From positions 1 through 46,705 of the forward strand of contig JAJEAL010000055.1 of assembly GCA_022822785.1 (NCBI GenBank): DNA of 46,705 nucleotides, in the 5' to 3' direction. The stretch comes from Candidatus Poribacteria bacterium (GTDB lineage Bacteria; Poribacteria; WGA-4E; PCPOR2b). Shown piece by piece: positions 42,146 to 46,705 of this stretch. The notes under the pieces are model-generated. The model worked only from the letters and a program-made list of their open reading frames with translations, was not told the DNA's origin and did not search any database. Position 1 is the stretch's first letter. Each line of letters starts with the position of its first letter. The translations under genes were made by a program, and so were the position numbers.

Positions 42146-43141
42146 TTATCTCACCGCTTGAAACTCCTCACACACGAGATCTGCCAACATATTGATAAAT
42201 TCCGGATGCTCGCCAACAGTGCCAGCACGAATAAAATTCATGCCACACGCCTCAGCGGTTGCTCTAGCCTCCAAATCGAGATCGTAAAGCACTTCGACAT
42301 GGTCACAGAGGAAGCCGATCGGTGATACGATGACATCCTGAACGCCAGCAGCCTTTTTTTTCTGAATTAGGTCATTAATGTCAGGTCCCGTCCACGGCAC
42401 GGTTGGGTTATCGGGCGCGCTCTGATAGGCAATATCGAAGTCCGTCCCAAGTACCTCTGCCACGGCTGAAGCGGTCTGACGAAACTGCTTGATGTAGGGA
42501 GAGGTCCTTGCCGCAACTTCGGGAATTGCATGAGCGGTAAAAATCAGTGCTGTCTTACCAAAACGTGATTCAGAAATGTCGTTACATGCCATACGAATAC
42601 GCTCAGCGATAGCGTTGATGAACCCAGGACGCAGATGCCACAAATCTTCTAAATAACGAATATTGAGTGCTGAAGCGCCTACCGTTTCGACGGCAGCGAT
42701 AACATCGTTCTGATAGCGTTCCCAACTCGCTTTAGACCGATAAGCGGACATGATGATAGCGAGGATGTTGCGGTGCCTTTGTTCCGACATTTTTTCTAGT
42801 GTCTCATGAAGATATGGCGTCCAATTGCGCATCCCGACATAGATAGGCAGATCACCACCCCGTTTTTTAAGAGCTGCTCCAAGGGCGTCTGCTTGCTTAA
42901 ACGTCAGTTCGTTAAAGGGCGAAAATCCGCCGAGTTTGATATAGTGATTCGCAACCGCTTTCACGCGGGGGGCGTGCGATGGCGCATCACCGACGATGCC
43001 CTCGACGAAACAGTACGCCTCTCCAGGACATGAATCGTGCCGCTGACAGCAACCGGGGGTTGGTCCCCCAAATCCAACAAGTAGGAGGCTGTCATACGCG
43101 CCCTTTCCGGAATCCCCTTGAGGGTTTATGTTCTTCTGCAA
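42146..43141 (-). CDS. hemH: Ferrochelatase
   Basis: Inserts Fe(II) into protoporphyrin or coproporphyrin, the end of heme synthesis. It is 331 residues. Family motifs include LLLVGFGGPTPG, HYIKLGGFSPFNE, FTAHAIPEVA (the catalytic His) and VSPIGFLCDHVEVLYDLDLEA (the acidic Glu). An unusual N-terminal cysteine set, C31, C32, C38 and C44, occupies a loop just after the first strand and may bind a metal or [2Fe-2S] cluster. The start is TTG 43141 with AAGGAG 9 nt upstream. It follows hemE by 13 bp. Confidence 0.9.
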   Translation of the reverse strand: MQKNINPQGDSGKGAYDSLLLVGFGGPTPGCCQRHDSCPGEAYCFVEGIVGDAPSHAPRVKAVANHYIKLGGFSPFNELTFKQADALGAALKKRGGDLPIYVGMRNWTPYLHETLEKMSEQRHRNILAIIMSAYRSKASWERYQNDVIAAVETVGASALNIRYLEDLWHLRPGFINAIAERIRMACNDISESRFGKTALIFTAHAIPEVAARTSPYIKQFRQTASAVAEVLGTDFDIAYQSAPDNPTVPWTGPDINDLIQKKKAAGVQDVIVSPIGFLCDHVEVLYDLDLEARATAEACGMNFIRAGTVGEHPEFINMLADLVCEEFQAVR

Positions 43142-43154
43142 CAGTTTTCACTCC

Positions 43155-44231
43155 TTAATTTTGTGCTTCCTTTGCAACTTTCACAAAATGCTTCACATTT
43201 TCAAACGGTGTGTCCCGGTAAAGTCCGTGGCTGAGGTTGAGAATATGCCCAGTCTTTCCACCACTTTGCAAGCAGCGATGCACAGCGTCTATAATATCGT
43301 CGTGGGTGCCAGCTCGTAGGATTTCATTGTCCACGTTACCCTGAAAGGCAACTCTACCTTTTGCCTCTTTCTGTGCTGCCGCTAAATCGACACATTTTCC
43401 AACGCTCAAAACATCAGCACCACTTTTCAACATCAGCGCGAGGTAGGGACACTCTTTGGTAAATAGGATAGAAGGTACGCTCGGATCTAATTCTGCAAAG
43501 ATCTGTTCGTGATACGGCTGGGCAAAGGTTTGATAGGTCGGCAGGTCAAGTTGATCGGCGATGGACTCGAAAAGCTGTACAACCTGTGCACCTTGGGAAA
43601 TTTGGTGATTGAGGTCGTTAATCGTCATATGCGTTAAACGTTGCAGCAATTCATGAAATATCCCCGGCTCTTCTTCCATCATACGAAAAACATTACGAGC
43701 CCCGTTTGAAATCCCGCCACTAGCAGCCATCGGGCTGGTCCCAGCAACCATGAAGAACGCTAAGGTCAGTGGCGATCCAGCAAAGCCGAGCAACGGCAAT
43801 TCTCCGTTCAACGTCTTACGCAACCCACTGATAATCTTTCCGGTGAACGCCATCTGTGAAGCGGGATCATCAAGCGGTTTTAACGCCTCAATCTGTTCTC
43901 GGGTACGGATGGGCGAATCTAAAACCGGACCGGGGGCAAATCGGAAGTGCACCCCCATTGGACAGAGCGGCGTGAGGATATCCTTGTACACAATGATTGC
44001 ATCTACCCCAATGCGTTTGGGTAGAAGAGAAATTTCAATCGCCCATTCAATCTCTTGATCGCTGAATGGGCACGGTATCGTCCGAAATAACCGTTCTAAT
44101 GGCAGATTAATTTTTTCTCTGAGTGCGCGATACGCCGGATCTGAACGTCCAGCTTGCCGCATCATCCATACCGGAACCCGTTCTACCGGCATTCGCCGCG
44201 CGGCACGAAGGACGAGATCGTTTTTAGGCAT
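43155..44231 (-). CDS. hemE: Uroporphyrinogen decarboxylase
   Basis: Decarboxylates uroporphyrinogen III to coproporphyrinogen III. It is 358 residues with the family signature PVWMMRQAGRSDPAYR near 20, DAIIVYKDILTP, GFAGSPLTLAFFMVAG and QLFESIADQL. At the C-terminus the usual NLGHG is replaced by NLSHGLYRDTPFENV. The start at 44267 is open, but its ribosome site touches the ATG; ATG 44231 with GAGG 5 nt upstream gives a normal length. It is followed by hemH; no hemG, hemY or hemN is present here. Confidence 0.92.
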   Translation of the reverse strand: MPKNDLVLRAARRMPVERVPVWMMRQAGRSDPAYRALREKINLPLERLFRTIPCPFSDQEIEWAIEISLLPKRIGVDAIIVYKDILTPLCPMGVHFRFAPGPVLDSPIRTREQIEALKPLDDPASQMAFTGKIISGLRKTLNGELPLLGFAGSPLTLAFFMVAGTSPMAASGGISNGARNVFRMMEEEPGIFHELLQRLTHMTINDLNHQISQGAQVVQLFESIADQLDLPTYQTFAQPYHEQIFAELDPSVPSILFTKECPYLALMLKSGADVLSVGKCVDLAAAQKEAKGRVAFQGNVDNEILRAGTHDDIIDAVHRCLQSGGKTGHILNLSHGLYRDTPFENVKHFVKVAKEAQN

Positions 44232-44253
44232 AGTCTCCTCTATGGTTTCAGAG

Positions 44254-44562
44254 CTAATGGGGCTCATCCCTCCGTCCCTTTAACTCAAGATATTCCCTCA
44301 GTTTTACGTAGCTTTTGATGTTTTTCATAATCCGACCACTCTCTCGCTCTTCAAGATACAAAAAAAATCCCATCAGATACAAGCTAATCAGAAACAACAA
44401 GAAACCGATGAAGCATCGGAAAATAGCAAAGTAGTTCGCTGTAAAATCTAATGTAGGCATCCCGTCACCCCACGAAACCGAGACAAAGCCTTGCCAGCCC
44501 GTGACGCCCATTGATAAAAAAGCGATTGACAGTACGAAAACAACGAAAAACTGTATGCCCAT
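44254..44562 (-). CDS. Small two-segment membrane protein, unknown function
   Basis: A 102-residue protein that I do not recognise. It has an N-terminal hydrophobic segment (IQFFVVFVLSIAFLSMGV, about 3-20), a central loop with WGDGMPTLDFTANYF, a second hydrophobic stretch (FIGFLLFLISLYLMGFFLYL, about 51-70) and a basic C-terminus ending KGRRDEPH. AAAGGTGA precedes ATG 44562. It ends 22 nt before hemE, so it likely belongs to the heme operon. It is too short and lacks the marks of HemJ. Confidence 0.6.
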   Translation of the reverse strand: MGIQFFVVFVLSIAFLSMGVTGWQGFVSVSWGDGMPTLDFTANYFAIFRCFIGFLLFLISLYLMGFFLYLEERESGRIMKNIKSYVKLREYLELKGRRDEPH

Positions 44563-44671
44563 GACTCACCTTTCTGGTAGGGACTTCGGGATCAATAGTC
44601 AATTCCATATTATAGCATATTGATTGCCTGTGGTAAAGCCTTCTATGCCCCCAAATTTCTGATGTTTTTCG

Positions 44672-44700
44672 TTGCACAAATAGCTAACCTGTGATAAAGT
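44672..44700 (+). promoter_or_regulatory. Sigma70-type promoter of kdsB
   Basis: TTGCAC (44672-44677), a 17-bp spacer and TAAAGT (44695-44700). Transcription would begin near 44707, which excludes the earliest open ATG at 44691 as the kdsB start. Confidence 0.45.
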
Positions 44701-44771
44701 GTTACCGAGTCAAATATAAGTCTTTGATGATAGAGCTGGAAGAAAGTAAACGCCAAGGAGAGCTCAGAGTC

Positions 44772-45518
44772 GTGAAGATTGTAGGAGTTATCCCTGCTCG
44801 TTATGCGTCGAGTCGATTTCAGGGGAAGGCGTTGGTAGATATCCTCGGCAAACCAATGGTGCAGCACGTCTATGAGCGAGCCGCACATGCCAAAACATTG
44901 GATGCTGTCATTGTTGCAACCGATGACCAACGAATCTACGATGTCGTCGCCGGCTTCGGTGGACAGGTGGCCATGACCTCCCCAGATTGTCCCACAGGCA
45001 CCGAAAGGGTCGCGATTGTCGCGGAAACACTCGATTGCGATGTCGTGGCGAACATTCAAGGCGATGAGCCATTGTTGGAGCCGGTGGTTATTGATCAGAT
45101 GATTCAACCATTTCTCGATGACCCCAGTGTCGAAGTTAGCACGTTGAAACAGCGGGTCGAAAATGAAGAAGATTATCGAGACCCCAACGTCGTTAAAGTT
45201 TTGACTGACCTCCAAGGCTTCGCCTTATATTTTTCCAGAGCCTCAATCCCCGGTAACCTCTCGAATCATTGGCTACAGACCCAGCCAAACTATCGGCATG
45301 TGGGATTGTACGCTTATTGCCGAGAACGCCTCCTTGAGTTCACCCAATGGGAGAGAACGCCGTACGAGGGCGCTGAAGGACTTGAGCAGTTGCGCTTCCT
45401 TGAACACGGTATCCGCATCCGTGTTGTTGAGACAGAACATTCGTTGATTGGGGTTGATGTGCCGGCTGATTTGGAACGGGTGCTTGAGATTTTGAAATCA
45501 CGCAGGAATGAAAAGTGA
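44772..45518 (+). CDS. kdsB: 3-deoxy-manno-octulosonate cytidylyltransferase
   Basis: Activates Kdo with CTP for lipopolysaccharide core synthesis, showing that the organism makes an LPS-type outer membrane. It is 248 residues from GTG 44772, the usual length. Motifs visible are the nucleotide loop VIPARYASSRFQGKAL, VIVATDDQRI, SPDCPTGTERVA, VVANIQGDEPLLEP, YFSRASIPG and HVGLYAYCRERLLEF. The open frame extends to 44691, but AGGAGAG lies about 8 nt before the GTG and family proteins begin at KIVGVIPARY. It is divergent from the hem operon. Confidence 0.92.
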   Translation: MKIVGVIPARYASSRFQGKALVDILGKPMVQHVYERAAHAKTLDAVIVATDDQRIYDVVAGFGGQVAMTSPDCPTGTERVAIVAETLDCDVVANIQGDEPLLEPVVIDQMIQPFLDDPSVEVSTLKQRVENEEDYRDPNVVKVLTDLQGFALYFSRASIPGNLSNHWLQTQPNYRHVGLYAYCRERLLEFTQWERTPYEGAEGLEQLRFLEHGIRIRVVETEHSLIGVDVPADLERVLEILKSRRNEK

Positions 45519-45571
45519 AGCGTGAGGGTTCCCATCTATTACGTTTCACGAGTGGTTCATGAGGCAAACTG

Positions 45572-45982
45572 ATGGTGCGATCTACAGATTGGCTCAAACA
45601 GCCCGAAGCTGAATTTAAGGCAGCAACAGATCTTCTAAACACCAACAACTTTGCGTGGTGTTGTTTCACTGCCCAACAATCAGCCGAAAAATCAATTAAG
45701 GCAATTCTGAACCATCTCCAAAGTGACGCGTTAGGGCATAACTTAAACACACTCATCCAAGAAGTTGAACAACACCTACAAGTAAATCAAGCGGTCATTA
45801 ATGCGTGTATCCGACTAAATCGCTTTTATATTCCAACGCGTTATCCAGATGCCTTCGCAAGCGGGGTTCCCGCCGAACAATACTTTGATCAAGATGCAAA
45901 TCAAGCGGTTCAAGATGCTGACGAGGTGCTCCGTTTTGCCAGAACTATTATCCAACCAACCACATCAAGAACTACTATCTAA
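45572..45982 (+). CDS. HEPN domain protein
   Basis: A 136-residue all-helical protein. The HEPN signature is visible in FAWCCFTAQQSAEKSIKAIL and FYIPTRYPDAFASG; the family often uses an Rx4-6H motif for RNase action, which I do not see clearly, so catalysis is uncertain. It forms a pair with the nucleotidyltransferase that overlaps its 3' end. Such HEPN/MNT pairs are toxin-antitoxin modules. It lies 53 bp after kdsB. Confidence 0.8.
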   Translation: MVRSTDWLKQPEAEFKAATDLLNTNNFAWCCFTAQQSAEKSIKAILNHLQSDALGHNLNTLIQEVEQHLQVNQAVINACIRLNRFYIPTRYPDAFASGVPAEQYFDQDANQAVQDADEVLRFARTIIQPTTSRTTI

Positions 45983-46418
45983 CCGGCCACATGTTGAAAA
46001 GTTATGGGAATTCGTAGATCAAGTCCTCAAGCAGAAAGGTGATGAGATTGAATTCATCGTTCTGTATGGTTCTATGGCGAAAGGCAACTGGTCAGTCGGT
46101 AGTGATTATGATGTCCTAATTGGATTGTGCATTGATGATGAAAAACGCTTCATAGATCGGCTTTATGACTACTCCCTGTTCACCTCTGCGCCCATTGATA
46201 TTTTTGCTTACAGCCGATCCGAACTCGATTTGATGATCGGTAACCTTCATCTGACCTTATTGGAATCTTTGAACCACGGGATTGTCCTGTTTGACCGAGG
46301 ACGATGGGCTAAAATGCGAGAGCAATTTAAGGAATGGAAGACATCGGGCGTGATTGAACAGATACCGGTGGGTTGGCGGGTTAAGAGGGAACAACGGAAT
46401 ACTAGAGACACGGGATAG
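45936..46418 (+). CDS. MNT-type nucleotidyltransferase
   Basis: A 160-residue protein with the nucleotidyltransferase motif LYGSMAKGNWSVGSDYDVLIGL and a third acidic residue in APIDIFAYSRSE. It overlaps the HEPN gene by 47 nt. The frame extends to 45849, but TTG 45936 has GAGGTG 8 nt upstream and starts at PELLSNQPH, close to the family's usual beginning. A tandem duplication of about 24 bp follows the start (ELLSNQPH repeated as ELLSNRPH), which lengthens the N-terminus. It is likely the antitoxin of the pair. Confidence 0.8.
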   Translation: MPELLSNQPHQELLSNRPHVEKLWEFVDQVLKQKGDEIEFIVLYGSMAKGNWSVGSDYDVLIGLCIDDEKRFIDRLYDYSLFTSAPIDIFAYSRSELDLMIGNLHLTLLESLNHGIVLFDRGRWAKMREQFKEWKTSGVIEQIPVGWRVKREQRNTRDTG

Positions 46419-46520
46419 ATGTAGGAGTTGTAAAGTTTTTATCGGTGTGAACTGAATCTGATATGATTTGTCACTCTAGGATTTTACAAAATATGGGGCA
46501 CGCAAGGGATAATTCGCGTA

Positions 46521-46650
46521 TTTATGGTCGATTTTAGAATTACTTAGACATGATGAGCGAACCAAGTCACGAACCTTGCTCGCGGAGTTACGGCACACGG
46601 AGTGTGCCTACTACTATTAATGTCTACTTATTTCTATAATTCACTATAAA
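46521..46650 (-). mobile_element. MITE-like element, copy 3
   Basis: A 130-bp element. Its termini at 46521-46550 and 46621-46650 are inverted repeats identical at 23 of 30 positions and match those of copies 1 and 2 (read on the opposite strand). The core differs from the other two: it contains a GGCACAC-GGA-GTGTGCC hairpin (46592-46608), which read on the minus strand also opens with GTAGGC. Left end preceded by TA. Confidence 0.65.
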
Positions 46651-46664
46651 AACAAGGTTCTTAA

Positions 46665-46705
46665 ATGCAGACTGATTCGGCTGAACAAACCATGCAGCGG
46701 CTAAT
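46665..46705 (+). CDS. Start of an unidentified gene, cut by the window edge
   Basis: ATG 46665 follows an AAGG 9 nt upstream and reads MQTDSAEQTMQRL before the window ends. Thirteen codons are too few to identify it. The MITE-like copy 3 ends 15 bp before the ATG and may supply or replace its promoter. Confidence 0.3.
   Translation, partial: MQTDSAEQTMQRL

Noticed and set aside
1-46705. tRNA or rRNA genes
   Set aside because: No cloverleaf with a TTCGA-type T loop and no rRNA-like conserved block was noticed by eye; a covariance search would be needed to be sure.

Overview
The window reads as one contig of a Gram-negative-type bacterium with large accessory gene content. The mixture of Fe(II)/2-oxoglutarate (PhyH) dioxygenases, sulfatase, mandelate-racemase-type sugar-acid dehydratases, Gfo/Idh oxidoreductase, TolB-like propellers, HEPN/MNT pairs and many small palindromic repeats suggests a Candidatus Poribacteria-like (sponge- or seawater-associated) genome. 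This assignment is inferred from gene content and repeat style, not from a marker gene. KdsB (LPS Kdo activation) and an Omp85 protein show an outer membrane. No rRNA, tRNA or CRISPR array was recognised.

Layout. 1-940: repeat-rich, no convincing gene. 941-2833: AAA ATPase followed by a decayed DUF4276 / MNT / HEPN block. 2908-6438: an HTH coiled-coil protein, a HyuA-type hydantoinase subunit without HyuB, and a tandem GNAT. 6538-19490: a carbohydrate and sugar-acid catabolic district (PhyH, two enolase-superfamily enzymes, Gfo/Idh, a glycosidase-like propeller, sulfatase, mannonate dehydratase) together with an ECF sigma factor fused to a long TPR-like tail. 19573-24936: a strong sigma70-type promoter overlain by a Fur-like box, driving a ferric-iron ABC transporter, with thiE and thiD behind it. 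24948-28561: a TetR regulator with paired operator-like sites and a scarred oxidoreductase cluster (fragments of an NHL-like protein, an aldo/keto reductase and an SDR) ending in an exported SDR fused to a probable outer-membrane beta-barrel. 28636-32265: a 1209-residue protein joining adhesin-like, CBM9-like, POTRA and Omp85 barrel domains. 32685-36421: MFS transporter, GH127 fragment, a catalytically dead and an intact acetyl-xylan-esterase-like protein. 36540-39391: three tandem exported TolB-like propellers. 39631-45518: two PhyH enzymes, dienelactone hydrolase, hemH, hemE, a small membrane protein, and kdsB on the other strand. 45572-46418: an intact HEPN/MNT pair. The right edge holds a mobile repeat and the start of a further gene.

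The most unusual items are the CBM9-Omp85 fusion, the signal-peptide/SDR/beta-barrel fusion, and a three-copy MITE-like family (30-bp inverted termini, interchangeable hairpin cores that open with GTAGG). Also notable are the dead/live esterase pair, the Fur-like control of the iron transporter, and the decayed ATPase/DUF4276/HEPN/MNT block facing an intact HEPN/MNT pair at the other end. Many starts were moved from the longest open frame to an internal codon with a good Shine-Dalgarno sequence; the reason is given in each entry.
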